Positions 9,913 to 22,891 are shown, numbered from the stretch's first letter. The stretch: DNA of 64,000 bases from Golubevia sp. BC0850 (GCA_012976225.1 JAAVVG010000015.1:496001-560000); one strand, 5' to 3'. Notes: generated from the sequence alone by a model not told the origin. Numbers and translations are program-made.

Positions 9913-11637
9913 CTACCGACCAAGTGCTACCGCATACAAATCACTTCCCACAACCTTCTTCAACTCCTCCAGATTCTCTCTCAACCATACCCTAACACTT
10001 TCAGTTTCTTTCCCAGCTATTCTGATCACAGCAGCCTCTGGAACGTCCTTCAAATCCATTTCTTTACCATTACCATCCATCGAAGAGATCCCACCTGCAG
10101 GGCCTAATTCACTCAAGCTCCAAATCAGATCTTCAGGTTGTGGCAGGACTCTCTGTTGGATCCTTCGATAGAGAGATTTGAGGTGAGACAACGTAGAAGC
10201 GCAATCTGGACCGAACAGAAAGAGAGTTGCATAGCAGGTGTAGGGTGAAAGCCGAGTTGCTAAGGAAGTTGCTTTTGAGGTTGAAGAGGTTGAGGTTGAA
10301 GAGGTTGAGGTTGAAGAGGTTGAGGTTGAAGAGGTTGAGGTTGAAGAGGTTGAGGTTGAAGAGGTTGAGGTTGAAGAGGTTGAGGTTGAAGAGGTTGGGT
10401 TGAAGTTGAGATTGAGATTCGAGATCGGTGGTAGTTGCGAGGCCATTTCTTGATCCAGAAATAGAAGGTCCCTGACCACGATTTCTCCCTGAACTCTGAT
10501 CTCCTGTGAAAGGATTTGGAAGATATGCAAGGGTAGGGAGGGGGGAAGAAGTCGCGGGGTGATCAGCTCAGAGACCACAGATTCTTGAGCTCTGAGTGTG
10601 GTATCGGATCCCACCTAACGATTACTCACATTTCGACTTCGATAGCTTTCGAATTGCCACAGTTCTGGACCAGATAGATGGCCAAACTTGGCAATTCCTT
10701 TCGACGCTTCCTTCTCGTTCTCTTCCCTGTTCATAGTCTCTCTATTGAACCCAACGTTACCCCTCCCATGACTTAAATCCCCACCAACACTCCTCGTTCT
10801 CCCAGGAGTGATCCAGTCCAGCAGAACCAAAGAACTCGTCTTCCTATCTCTGAGGTCGAAGAATTGAGTCTGGAAGTACTTGGCTTGAGAGAAGCAAGTG
10901 ACTGGATCCGGTAGAAGTATCAGAGTAGAATCTCCCCGTACCAGACATCTAAAAAGCTGTGAAGTAGTTGGACTTGGAGATGATGTAGTTGAAGTTGAGA
11001 AAGGCGTAGATGGGCCTGAAGATTGATCGGTTGAAGCTGGAAGCACTTTCCCTTCAAGTGAGTGACTTCTCATCTGAGCATCTTGTTTACTGGCGAATGA
11101 TTCTCTAGTTTTGAAGACTTTAGTAGACCCTTGAGTTAACAGAAGTAGAGCAGTCTTTTGTCCACAATCGATGGATAGAGAGACGCAATCTCCCGAGACG
11201 AGTCCTCCTCCATAACCAACTATAAAAAGAGCAGCTATTGCCTTCTCAGACCAATTTGAATCCGGATGTTGCTGTAAAACCTTCGTCGGAAGCTTGGCCG
11301 CTGCTAATCGATCTCTTTCTTCTTGTTCGGCTTCTTCTTCCCTAGTGAAAACGTATGCGTTCGGGTCTGAGTTGTACTTGGACCTCGATGAAGTTGAATT
11401 GTTGGATGAAGGTGATCGTAGTCTTTCTCTTCTTGCGCTCGCTATGGCATCTTTTGAGGAGATTCTTGGAGTGAGTAGCTTTAAAGGGAAGGTGTAAGAA
11501 AGATGAGTGAAGTTTGAGACGAGTTCTGAAGTCGACTTTTCGTTTTGAGTTGCTTCTCTATGAGATCTCAAGACTGCTTCACCTTTTGCTGAGAATTGTT
11601 GAGCTCTATAAGGAGCGAGAAGAGGGGCGGTAGCCAT
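9913..11637 (-). CDS. URE4: Urease accessory protein UreD family (Ure4-type)
   Basis: UreD/UreH proteins help load nickel into apo-urease together with UreF and UreG. Exon 1 (11637-10630) contains the family core GGLVSGDCVSLSIDCG, ALLLLTQGSTKVFKTR, DPVTCFSQAKYFQTQ, LLDWITPGRTRSVGG and ELWQFESYRSRN. After a 126-nt intron, exon 2 (10503-9913) resumes with EIRVQGEIVVRDLLFLDQE, which completes the family's SRN-E motif. The total is about 532 residues, long for UreD. Part of the excess is a Ser/Thr repeat of eight 15-bp units inserted in a loop in exon 2. The start MATAPLLAPY (11637) is chosen because the conserved region begins shortly after it; the frame stays open to 11907 but without conserved sequence. 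It is divergent from SEC16. The presence of this gene implies a functional urease pathway elsewhere in the genome. Confidence 0.88.
10276..10397 (-). repeat. In-frame 15-bp minisatellite encoding STSTS units in the UreD gene
   Basis: About eight near-perfect tandem copies of a 15-bp unit (plus-strand TTGAGGTTGAAGAGG) lie inside exon 2 of the UreD gene. The unit is a multiple of three and encodes Ser-Thr-Ser-Thr-Ser on the minus strand, so copy-number changes do not shift the frame. It sits between FLDQE and the conserved YATLFLFGPD segment, which suggests a surface loop. Confidence 0.9.
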
Positions 11638-12166
11638 AAACGAAGGGGATGCGATGGTCCAGAAGGAAGAAAGACAAGAGCGAGGATCTGGGAAGAACCT
11701 CGCTGGTGGGATCATGCCTTCTCTTTTCTCGCATTTTCTGCAGTGAAAATAAGTTATGTTTTCAAAGATTCCAAAATGATTCCCAACCAATCGAGAGCTG
11801 TTGCTGGGTGTGTGTTCGGCGGTATAGCTCGGAGGTCTCTTAGACAGCATCACAGTGAGGCAAGAATGAGGCTGGCCCAAGCTTTGATCTTCACCTTCAC
11901 CTGCCATCCTCCCATGAATTTAATCTAGGTCTGGGTTGAAATCAAAGTTCAAGAAACAAAGGAAAGGAAAGGACATTCATCTATTAACTTCAACTCATTC
12001 GATCTCATCTACTGCTTCGCTCTCCTCCTTGCAATTCCGCAGAGCAGGGCCTAGCAACGAAACTCCTTCATCTCTTTCATATCCTATCTCCCATTCTTTC
12101 ATCTTCTTATACATCATCTGAACAAGCCCAAATCAATTCACAAGTAGCCCATTCACCCACAGAGCC
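11638..12166. promoter_or_regulatory. Divergent intergenic region between UreD and SEC16
   Basis: The 529 bp lie between two start codons on opposite strands. The minus strand keeps an open frame from 11907 into the UreD gene, but it carries no conserved motif and is treated as leader. The SEC16 side has a CT-rich stretch (about 12000-12115). No TATA element or repeat is clear. Confidence 0.4.
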
Positions 12167-15100
12167 ATGTCACATCAAGCCAAGCCGAGTATAGCCAACG
12201 CTTCCTCTCTCTTTGCTGAAGATGAAGATCCAACTCAAGACACTCAACAAGATCCTTTCTCTCAGATCCAGAATCAAGTTCAAGATCCCTTTCATCAAGT
12301 TCACCCTACAGAGGCAACTGCAGCTCAATCTACTAGTCAGCCAGAACAGCCAGCAGCAGCCAATCTTTCCATCGATTCTCAATCTCAACTTCAACCTCCA
12401 GGACCAGCCTCAGCTGAAATCCCTTCACCGACTGCTCTGTTTGGAGATACTACCAATGGAAACGATGATTGGTTAGGAGGAGGAGGAGAATCGGGAGCAG
12501 TAGCTGGGCAGGAGCAGCAGGTCGGATCAGAAGCACCCGTAGAACCAAATCATCACTACCATCAAGACCCTGCTGCTGCATGGCCAGAACATCAACAGGA
12601 AGGGCAGCAGCAATGGGACTATTCCCAACAACCTGGTTACGACTACTCTCTGGCAGGTGGAGTTCAACAGCCAGTAGGAGAGGGCGGTCAAGCTGAAGGA
12701 GGGTTTGCTGCTGGTTACGATGAACAGGGAGGATACTACGATTCAGAAGGAACCTATCATCAAGGAGGAGTAGGATACAATCAACAAGCTTCTTATGATC
12801 CAAACGCTCAATATGATTACTCTCAACAAGCAGCTTATGATCCTAATCAATATGACTACTCCCAGCAGCAGCAGGCAGGTTGTGACCCAAATCAAGCAAC
12901 TCAATGGGATCCGAATTCTCAATATGATCCGAATCAACATTACGATCCTAATCAATTTGATCAGAATCAAGTTCAAGGTCAAGAGGGAGCTCAATATGAT
13001 CCTAATCAGTATGATCAGCAGCAACAGAATTATGATCCTAACCAATATCAGCAGCACCAAGGATATTACGCCCCTTCTCAACCTCAACCGCAATACAATT
13101 ACGATCAGGAATACAATCAGTACTCTACAGAACCTCAGACTGAAGCTCAATACGATCCTTATGCCCCTCAAACCACTTCTGAAGTCGCTCAGCCTCAAGA
13201 TTCTGGAATCTATGATTACTCTCCTGAGCCGATACAATCTCAAGAAGGAGGGGTCGATCCTTATGCACCTCAAGCTACTCCTAGCTCTCTAATAACAGAA
13301 CTAGCCCCTCCTCCAAGAGGTCCTTCTCCTTACGATCCAATCTCGAATTCTTCAGTTCCTACGATCTCTGATCCAATGCCACCTCAACCAGCAACGCCAC
13401 TTCTAAACGGAGCTTCTATCACCTTCTCTGCAACTCCTCCTCCACCCAAAGGTGCTGCCAGAGGGCCTCCAAGAGGTCCACCTAGCAAGAAAACTTCGTT
13501 GGGGGTCTACGAAGTTCCAAAACCAGCCTCAACTCCAACTCCAGCCTCTAGTTCCACTTTTCAAGCTCCTCCTGCTCTGGAGGTCTCTTCTGAAGAACAA
13601 TTTGGAGGAGAGTCTATTCCTATTGTGACAAGTGCTGGAGAACCTGACTCACTGTCGTGGGGAAATGAAGGAGATGGTGGGGAGAATGCTGGGTGGGTTG
13701 GTGATTTGGAGGACAAGGCTGATGCGGAAGAGGAACAGAATCAAGGAAGAGATGAATTTGATCCTGAATCTTTGGACCATCCATCGACTGCCCAGCAAGG
13801 ATTAGAGCAACAGCAGATAGATCCAGAAGCTCCTTCTGTGCCTGACGTAGAAGGTAAAGAAGTTGCAAACGAAGTCTCAGCTCATCAGGAATCGGACGAT
13901 CATAATCCAACTCCGGCTGAAGCTCAGACGACAGATCTCAGTTCAACTGCTGGAGAAGACCTAACAGAAGAAGTCGCCAACAGAGGAATGGAGGCTTTGA
14001 GTTTGGAAGAAGACACTAACGCTGAGAGTCAAGATCAAGGCGCAGGTCTTTTGGACGAAGCTGAAATCATCAAAGCCCCTTCTCCTTTCAGCCAATCTGA
14101 GGGGGAAACACAAGCAGAGCCCTCCGCTCGGACATCATCTGCGAATGACTCAGAAGGTCTACCCGTTGAGGCCAATGCTCAAGAGGTCGATCCCGAAGCT
14201 GGAGGTGAATACGGAGCTTACTCGAATGGGGGCGGCTATAACTACGATTATGACTATCAGAACCAAGCTGGAGACCAACAAGCAGCTGGAGAGTATCAAG
14301 CTGAAGGTGGAGAGTATGGAGCTTATCAGGATGAAGGAGGTTATGGAGCCTATGGAGAAGAAGGAGCTTATGGAAACGAAGCTGGACACGGAGCGGAAGG
14401 ATACGGCGCCTCTACTCAAGATCACTATGATGCTGCTCCAGTCTCTGGAGAACAAGATCCTTACGTAGCGGAAGCTAATCCAAGCTCGGATCCTTACTCC
14501 GCTTCTGGAACTTCAACCTATGATCCTTACGCTCCTGCTTCTCATTCAATTTCTTCTTCGTCGACTGATACTGAACATCCTGGAGATCAAGGTCAAACTC
14601 CGGTTGCAGATCAAGGAGCTTCGATCTACAATCCTTACGCTCCTCAGCAGCAGAATCAGTATGGAGCCTACGATCAGCCAGCTGCTTCAAATGAACAAGG
14701 AGGAGACTACAATTCGGGTCATGGATACGACGAAATGAACCACTCTGGTTATGAGAACTCTACCGAGGTTTACGATCCTTACGCAGCTCCTCAGCAGAAT
14801 GGAAATCAAGAACCAGGTCGACCTTCTCAGCTCAACGTCGTTCCACCTCACCATGAACTACCTCAAGCTCCATCTGTTCCATCAAACCAGCAATCTTCAG
14901 CCCAGTTCAGTTCTCCTTACGATCCATCCCCAAGACAGCCTCCTCACTCTGCTCATGAGTTTGGCTCCAATCACAGTCAGAATAACTTAGGTCGTCATGG
15001 AACTGTCACTCAGAGGAACTACTCTCTTTCTAACAATGAAGATGGATTCTTACCTTCCAGAGTACTCAATGTTCCTTCTGGCAGCGGTCCTGGTTCGTCT

Positions 15101-18100
15101 CATAGCTATGGGAACCTTCCAAAGTCAGCTCCTGCTTATGGGCAGGGAACGGGAGATTATGGATTCCCACTCTCAACTCCTGGGACTGCCAATGGATCGG
15201 ACTTCGGTGGATATTTTGCCAATGAACAGTCTCAAGGTCCTCCTTCCTTTGGACGTGGTGGTCCACCCTCTGCAGCAGTCACTTCTCCGTACGCTCCTTC
15301 CAGTAATTACGGTCCTCGATCAGACTACGGAGCTCCCAACTCTCTACCAAGTCACTCGAGAACGACCTCTGCCATTGGCGGAATAGATGGTTATCACGAT
15401 CCGCTGGAGGAGAAGAGATCTACCAGAATCCCGGTCATCAGCTTTGGTGTTGATGGAAAGATCTTGACTTACTTTCCAAGTTTCGATTCTTTTATTAATG
15501 GAGGTGGAGATTCCGAAATGGGAGCATACTCTTCAGGAGGATTAATGTCGAGCTCTAGATCTTCTTTCCCAACTCAAGTCTCGATCAGACCTTTGAAGAA
15601 CGTTATTCCTTCTAGCTCTTACGCTTCAGTTTTCGAGCCGAATTCCTACCCTGGTCCTCTATTCGAAGGTTCTTCTACGACAGCTTCTTCTGCTTTCAGC
15701 AAAGCTACCGGAAGTGGCGCAAACAATTTGCCAACTGCTGTCAAGAACAAGAAGATGAGTCTCATCAAGTACTTGGAGGAGAAGGCGGAAGACATGAAGA
15801 GAGGAGTTGGATATCTGAGGAGAAGAGGTTCTACTTCGGTCACCAATGCTTTGACTTCAACTGAGATGGTCAACCAGAACTCAGCTTCGAGTGCAAGTGA
15901 AGAAGAATCGGAAAGAAGAGCAGCAAAAGAAGAGGACAAGATTCTTCTACTGAGGTTATTGGCTATTATTCTCACTCACGATGGGAACACTGTCAACAAT
16001 CCAAAGTTCGATTCTGCCGTCAGAGACCTGCTGATAGAATCTTCAGACTCCATTGCTTCTTCAAGCAATACTTTCGTCTCTCCTTTTGGTTCCACTTCGG
16101 ATCAAAAATCAGGTGAAGTCCTTCAAACCTACGAGTTGAAGTCGGATTTCTTGAACCAGATTCAATCAATGCTTTTGAAAGGTGAAAGGAGAGAAGCAGT
16201 TCAATTCGCAATCGAGAAGAAAATGTGGGCTCACGCTATGACGATTGCTAGCTCAGTCGACAAGGATAGCTGGAGAGACGTAGTCAAACAGTTCTCTGAC
16301 TTTGAGATCCTCCAAGCTGCAACTTCGAGCGGAGCTGTCTCGGCTGAGAGACTTGGATTGAAGGTGGCTTATGATTTGATTTCTGGTCAAGAGCCAAGTG
16401 AAGGTGAGTCGGTCTTGAACCAACCACTCTCGGAGAAGGTTTCTTCAACTGACTTGGATTTCCTTTTTCTTTTCCTCTCAGCCTACTCTCTTTTCCGGCC
16501 GAAACCGACAGCACCTTCTGCTCCTGGTCTCCCCTCTGCATCGACGCTCAGCACCCACGCTCTTCTGTCCTCAGGAGATGCAAGCGCTTCAAGTACTTCA
16601 AGTGGTCAGCCGAAGTGGAAGCAGTCTGCTGCTGTGGTGGTAGCCAATCGTAGCGCTGGAGATTCAGCTTCTTTGACAGCGATTGGAGATGGCCTAATAG
16701 CTGGAGATTGGCACGAAGCAGCTCATATCTGCTATCTCCTTTCTCCATTGACTGCTCCTTTCGGTGGAATCGATACTCCAACAGTTAGGTTCACTCTTTT
16801 GGGAGCGAAAAGTCCTAGAGCTAGCTCCTCGTACCTAACGGATCTGGACAGTCTGGCTTTGACGGAGATCTACGAGTTCGCTCACTGCCTCACTCCGGTA
16901 GCCAAAGGTCAAGAACCTTTCAATGGGATTCCTCATCTGCAGGCTTACAGGTTGGCTCATGCCTATCTCCTCGCTGAGATGGGAGACACGCAGAAGGCTC
17001 AGAAGTGAGTATTAAATGAGAGCGAACCGGAAGAGATTTCTGAAGCTCGAGCTGATGCTGACTTGAACCTCTCACAATCTTTTTCCAGATACTGCGAAGC
17101 CATAGCCGCGACGCTCAAATCCGGTAAACCTTCGCCTTACTTCCACCGAATTCTGGTATCCCAGCTCAAGGAGCTCTCCGAACGATTGACTGGTGCTCCT
17201 CATCACTCTGAAGGATCGAGCAGCTGGATGGCTCGTAAGATGCAGAGGCCTACCCTAGATGGAATGTGGGGAGCTCTCGAAGGAAGGTTCACCAAGTTCA
17301 TCGCTGGCGAAGATCCAGAAGGGATCAATGGACCCAAGACAGCAGTTCCAAACAAGAAGCCTTCGTCGAATGGGAAATCGGATGCTATTGGACCGTTCTC
17401 ACATTACAGCTCTATCACTCCAGATGCCACCTCAGGAGGAGTTTCAAGAGTTCAGTCCTTCGCTGACTTTAATGGTGGAGGAGCTCATAGCCAACAATTC
17501 GGTAGTTACAGTGGGATGAGCACGCCTCCTCTTCCCTCTTCAAGAGCTGGATCGGCGATGGATTTCCATCAAACTACCAGGACCTCTTCTCCTGCCAACA
17601 GAGCTACCTCTGCCATGGGAATCAGACAACCTCTCCGAGATCCTTTCAGCGAATGGCCGCAATCAAACCAGAATCAGCAAGCTAACTCCTCGCCGGGAGT
17701 CACCCCCACCGCCTGGGGACAGCAATCATCTCAGTTCCAGCAAGTCAACTCCGAAAAGTCTTCTGAATCTGGAGGTGGATATGAAGGACCGTATAGCTCT
17801 CAAGGCCCGACTCGCAACGCTCCTTGGTACAACAATCAAGATCAAGCTGGAGGCTCTGGAGCTGGAGACCCATCGTCTCAATGGGGTTCTTCCTACGAAG
17901 CTTCTGCCAATGGCAGAACTAGTCAAGACTCTCAAGGTCGAAGTCCGACTACTGGAGTTCCTTACTACGGATATCAATCTCACGGAGCAGAGCAGAATCA
18001 ATTCGCAACGAACGTGGAAGCCGATGGTCAAGTTGGAGATAATTTCGTTTCCCCAATGGATGCTTTCTCTGCTACCACTCCTCAACCTGATTACGGAAAC

Positions 18101-19014
18101 TCTTATTCGAACCAGAACAACAATGGAAATGCTCGAAGGCAGGAAGAGGAAGAAGAAGAAGATGACTTGGGATTCGGAAACAGCAGCAACAAGAAGAAAG
18201 CAAATCCAGACACCAATGCTGCTTCTGGGCCGGATTCGCAATCTAATGCCAATCCTCCGAAAGCTGATGCCCCTCCTGCAAATCAGGAAGAGAAGAAGCC
18301 CGAACTCAAGTCGAGCGCTTCAGGTGGATCTTGGCTTGGTCGATTCTGGGGTAAGAAGGATCCTTCTTCTTTGGAGGACACCAAGGCTAAGAAAGCTCAT
18401 CTTGGTGAAGAGACTTCATTCTATTATGACAAAGAAACAAAGAGATGGGTCAACAAGAAGGTGAGTAATGCACTTGAGTCTATCGACTTGTAGCACGCCT
18501 TTGCAAATCGTCATCTCTGTCACCTTTCTTTTCTCTTTTCTGACACTGTTATCTCTCTACCTGTATTCTTTTATAGGCTGCAGGAGACGCTTCACCTACC
18601 GCTTCGCCTACTCCACCACCACCTCGAGCTCAAACCACCTCGCCTTCGATGCAAGGTAGACTCGGAGCGCCACCTCCTTCCGGGGCTCGCAGAGGCTCTC
18701 TAGAAGGTCAGGCGCCTCCTCGAGGGACTCCTCCGATCAGCGAATCCGGAGACGAAGAAGGTGGAGGATGGGGATCGAATTCGTTCGCATCGATGGGAGC
18801 TGGTGCACCACCTCCAAGAGCTCGATCGAATCTGGCAGAGGCTGGTCAACCTGCAGCAGTTCAACCTTCTATGCGATCTGCAAGCGTTCCAGGTTCTGCT
18901 GGTCCGAGTAGCACAATGGGAACTCCTCCTCCTGGGGCTCAGCCCCCGAGAGGCGGACCTCCACCGGGTGGAAAGAAGAAACCTATCAAGAATCGATATG
19001 TGGTGGTGGATTAA
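12167..19014 (+). CDS. SEC16: SEC16, COPII coat assembly scaffold
   Basis: Sec16 organises ER exit sites and scaffolds COPII assembly. Exons are 12167-17004, 17089-18460 and 18577-19014, about 2215 residues. The N-terminal third is low-complexity and rich in Gln, Tyr, Asn and Pro, with repeated YDPNQYD units and then scattered DPYAP motifs such as YDPYAPQ and IYNPYAPQQ. The central conserved domain is recognisable from ITYFPSFDSF-like sequence (here ILTYFPSFDSFINGG) through the LLLRLLAIILTHDGNT helix and the ACE1-type solenoid segment GERREAVQFAIEKKMWAHAM. The C-terminal region carries DETKRWVNKK-like sequence (YYDKETKRWVNKK) and then a Pro/Gly-rich tail ending KKPIKNRYVVVD, as in the Sec16 conserved C-terminus. 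The first exon is 4.8 kb without an intron, unusual in this intron-dense region. Neighbours do not suggest a shared pathway. Confidence 0.92.
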
Positions 19015-19384
19015 AGGAGGTGGGTGGACTTGGATGAGGGAGGGAAAATGAAGGGCTTCGATGATGTGAAATTCTGAGTGACAGGGAATCAAGTCTTCAA
19101 ACTACTAACTAGTACATCTTAAGTCTCTTATCATTGTGTGTTTTCGCTGTCTTTTTGTATGCCTGTATGTGCTCAATCGCTACTTCGTCTTTCGTTCTTC
19201 ATCTTCTCTGAAATTTGTGTTGCGGAGCCAGTGCAATTTCGAGGATGACACAACTGAAGAAGTTGCTATTCAAAGAAGGCACATGATGCTGCTAGAACAA
19301 TTCAAAAAGACATTTGTATGTACAACGGTCTTCACTAGAAGTGTTAGGGGTCTTCACTTTGAAGCTACTTTCCTCGAACTCAGA
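19015..19384. other. Tail-to-tail intergenic region, SEC16 and NTG1
   Basis: These 370 bp separate two convergent genes. They hold both 3' untranslated regions; several T-rich tracts (about 19136-19220) could serve in 3' end formation. No other feature was recognised. Confidence 0.5.
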
Positions 19385-21280
19385 TCACCAATCCAGCTTC
19401 TTCCCTTCGTCCATGACCTTCTCACTATCCATCTCCATCGCGACTTCTTTCACTTCTTCCTTGAGTTCGTCGACGACTTCTTCAGGCAACAATTCGACTT
19501 TGACCCTCGACTCTGCAGCTTTAGGATCCACTTTCTTGTAAGACGGACAAATCCTCGCTGAGCCCAAAGTGCAGAGATCGCAGCGGGGAGTGACTGAAGT
19601 GAGAACGATTCGAAATGACGAGAAAAGAGCAGAGATAGTAAGTTCGACTGTAGATAGAACTTTCCAGCGTCATGTCTTTGCATCTTTCGACTCACCAGGA
19701 ACGCAAATCACTTGCCCAAATCCGACTAGCATCTTGTTGACTTCGGTATGAAGCTGTTGGGTTAGAATTCCATCAAGAGGGAAACTCGAGAGTCAGTTTG
19801 AATCTCAGACCACGAAAGGCGAGGCCAGAGAGTCATCGTGTCCCCCCCCCCACCCCTCCTGGAACTCAATCGCCTTCTTGTAAGCTCACCTCTTTGGGCA
19901 ACCAACTTTGCAGCCTCAATCTGGTCTCCTCTGGAGTCTTCGTTTTTGACCAACCCAATCGATTCGACAGTCTGTGAACGTGGACATCGACACCAATTCC
20001 TAAATTCTTCTTCCAAGCAGCTTGCAGTGCTAGGAAAGCCATTTTGGGACCTACTCCCGGCAGAGAGAGTAGCGACTCGAGGTTATCGGGAACTAAAGAT
20101 CAGTAGAAGAAAAAGTGGATCACAGGCAAGGCAAGATGAGATGGGTGTAGATCACAATGTTCTCAGAGGCTTCAGAATTCTGTTGGCGATTTCTATCGCC
20201 CTCTCTCTATCCTTTCTCAAACGTCCCAGCCTTGTTGAACTCACCATCACCTCCTTCGTTATCCTCTAAAATTCTAGCCACACTCTTAACATAACCAGTC
20301 TTACGTCTCCAAAACCCAACTTTGTTGATAGCATTGCTAATTTCGTCATCAGTAGCATCGATGACACTTCGAACAGTCAAGCCACCAGGTAAAACTTTCT
20401 GCAAATTGTTAACAGCTTCTGAAGTGACTTGATCCTTAGTTTGAGAAGATAACATCAAAGAGACCAAAATGGCGAACCTTCTGTTCTTAGCTAGCTGTTC
20501 TGGCGAAGATGAAGAAGCTGAACCTTGAAAGCTCGAAAAAGAAGAACTAGAGAAAGGATCAGAGGTAGTAGAACTTGAGACTGGATTTGAATCGATGTTT
20601 GAAATCAAAGAGTCTAGTTTGTTTTGATCTTCTTCCGATGGTTCTGTCTGTATTTCGGCTTGTTTTCCTTTTCCCTTGGCCTTTGATTTAGCCTTTCCTT
20701 TATCTTTGACAGGCTCTTGATCTCTTTCTTCTTGCTCTTCCTTCTTCCCCGGAAGCTGTCCACTTCTCTCACCCGCCATTTCACATCCCATAACATCAAC
20801 TGGAGCCACAATTCTTTTCCTCAAAGCTTTGATGGTTTCGTATTGTTTCTCCCAATTCTTAGGAGCAGGTTTGATTTCTGAACCTTCTAATTCTAATTTA
20901 AAAGTTTTCTTTGGGACTGGTTTTCTAGGAGAAATTGCGAATGGATCTGAAGCTGTTGCTTTAGAAGGAGAAGCTTTGGCTTTTCCTTTTTTTGGAGGAG
21001 AAGTCTTGAGATTCGAAGTCTTGACAGATTTTTGAGAGGAAGTCGGATCTAATTCTTCTTCCTTGATCTCATCTTCTTCGGATAATTCAGATCCATCTTG
21101 GTCTTGATCTATTTCCATTTTTTGATCGACGTCAGAATTTCTAGCGGATCTTCTGGGAGCGACTATCATCTTGTTTAGGACCTTGGAAGCTGAGATTGGA
21201 GATGAAGTTGAGGTTGAAGGTTCAAAGAGCTTTCGTCTTTTGTTCGAACTTCCTGCTTCGGCTGTAGCATCGTTGGACAC
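19385..21280 (-). CDS. NTG1: Endonuclease III-like DNA glycosylase/AP lyase
   Basis: This bifunctional glycosylase/AP lyase removes oxidised pyrimidines in base excision repair. Exons (transcript order) are about 21280-20245, 20092-19890, 19753-19696 and 19593-19385. The catalytic lysine lies in [14 protein letters not shown]. The helix-hairpin-helix is LPGVGPKMA and the catalytic aspartate is in [15 protein letters not shown]. The iron-sulphur ligands are seen as C-x6-C-x2-C-x7-C ([11 protein letters not shown] then a cysteine in ARICPSYK); the last spacing is two residues longer than in bacterial Nth. An Arg/Lys/Ser-rich N-terminal extension of roughly 170 residues looks disordered and basic, plausible for nuclear or mitochondrial targeting. 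The start is unresolved: no ATG opens the long frame at 21280. The first in-frame ATG is at 21169, and a splice acceptor near 21376 suggests an upstream exon. Confidence 0.85.
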
Positions 21281-21650
21281 AGCGACTGAAAAGGAAGAGG
21301 ATCCGGGAGGGTTTGTTGGTCCTTGAGAGGCAGGCGAGGAAGGCCTTTTGATTGACTGAGAGTTTGCGTGATCTGTCGAGAGAAGGAGAGAGATTTCGTA
21401 ACGTCAGCCTTTCCACTCCCAATCAAATGAAAGCAGCTTTCCAAAGAGAGAGATAGATGATTCGATTAACCCAAATCTTTTCGTATTTCTTGAGTGTAGA
21501 AGTGATACAAAGAAATGGACGGGGATAGAATAAGATAAGGTCTTCAAGGACCATAAAGACTAGAAGTAGCTTGATCTAGACCTGAATTGAATGAAACGTT
21601 ATGTAGGACTCCCAAGAACCCATTGGTTCTTCCTGAAAGCGAACCATCTA
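21281..21650. other. Intergenic between URA3 3' end and NTG1 5' region
   Basis: This 370-bp stretch probably contains the promoter and possibly a first exon of NTG1. A plausible acceptor (branch-like GCTGAC then a pyrimidine tract and CGACAG on the minus strand, near 21405-21376) is present, but I could not find a matching GTGAGT donor and initiator. Confidence 0.35.
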
Positions 21651-22891
21651 CTAACCCTGCGTTTCAACCTCTCTCTTCTCCAAATCAACTCCATTCTCCT
21701 TCATCTTCTCCTCATAAGCTTCCCAGCCAGCTATCCTGTATCTTTCCGCCTCTTTTCCGACCTTCTCAAACACCTCCTCTCTAATCTTTTCGTCAGTATT
21801 CTCTTTCAATCCTAAAATCGGTCCGTAGATCCCTCTTCCAACAATAATCACATCACTTCCACATTCCTTAATCACTTCCAAAGGAGTTCTATAATTCTGA
21901 TCTTTTGAATCTCCTTTCATGTCTAAACCAATTCCTGGACTTAGGACTAAGAAATCTGGCATCTCTTCCGTTTGAACATCCAATTCAACTCTTCTTTGAC
22001 CAATGAATCCAATGCAGAAACCATCTGAAGAGTTGCTTTTCAAAGCAGCTTCTACACATTTCTTGGTGTATTCTCCTGTGCAGAGATTTCCTGTTGATGA
22101 CATTTCGGCTAGGAGGAGAAGTCCTCGTGAGAGTGGAGTTCCTACTGCAGAGAGACCTGATATGATTCCTGGACCAGGGAGAAGATGAGCGTTGGTTATA
22201 TGCGACCAGGATGAGATCTTGTGAACTCCGGATGAGTACTGAAGGGAGACAGTGTTGCCTGTTTCGAAGGAAGAGTGGGGATAAAGAGAAGGTGGGTCAG
22301 AATGAATGCAAGCAGTTGTTCGCCATCATCCTGCCTTCCTGTTTCTGTCCGATATTACGAATTTAAATTCGACCTCATGAGACCTTCTTGTTCCCCTTCT
22401 GTTCTCGACTCAGCATTCCAAAGCCAACGTTCTCTGATCTCTGACTCACCAATGTCTGCGAACTTCCTATCCTCAAAGATCAAGAAGTCATGTTCTTTAC
22501 TCAAAGCTTGAAGCTGAGTAACCAGATCCGAATCAAAGTCTTGAATGATATCGATATGGGTCTGTTCAAAGACGGAGGATAGATAGATTGAGTACCTCAA
22601 TCTTCTTCCCCCAGTTCCACCCTTCCCTACTACCACTTTCTACTTCTTGCAACCACAGCCCAGATTCAGAATTCTCACCTTAATTAGACAAACGTCTTTC
22701 CCTACAGCAGCTACAACGTCCAACAAGTCCTGCTTGTTTGTAACATCTACGCTTACGCAAAGGTTACTTCTCTTTCTTGAAATGGTGGCAAGAAGCGATT
22801 TTGAAGCTGAGTTCTTGTTGGCTGGGTTGGTTGATCTTGTTAGATAGGTCTGTGTTAAAGATGGTAATTTGGAGACCATTCTTGCTAACAT
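21651..22891 (-). CDS. URA3: Orotidine 5'-phosphate decarboxylase
   Basis: This enzyme decarboxylates OMP to UMP, the last step of de novo pyrimidine synthesis. Exons are 22891-22679, 22561-22450 and 22258-21651, about 310 residues, a normal length. The catalytic motif [13 protein letters not shown] is intact across the second junction. N-terminal landmarks are [15 protein letters not shown] and KDVCLIKTHIDII; C-terminal ones are [10 protein letters not shown] and [12 protein letters not shown], the phosphate-binding region. Two in-frame start codons are present, at 22891 (MLARM) and 22879 (MVSKLPS); the upstream one is used here. The gene lies downstream of, and divergent from, the F-box gene starting at 23035, and codirectional with NTG1. 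Identification is firm. Confidence 0.95.

Noticed and set aside
11638-11907. N-terminal extension of the UreD gene
   Set aside because: The frame is open, but the sequence is not UreD-like and includes leader-type composition. The start at 11637 is closer to the family.
12743-13273. Long minus-strand open frame inside SEC16 rich in Ile, Leu and Arg
   Set aside because: It is antisense to the repetitive YDPNQ-coding region, and its composition is the complement of those codons. SEC16 is clearly the real gene.
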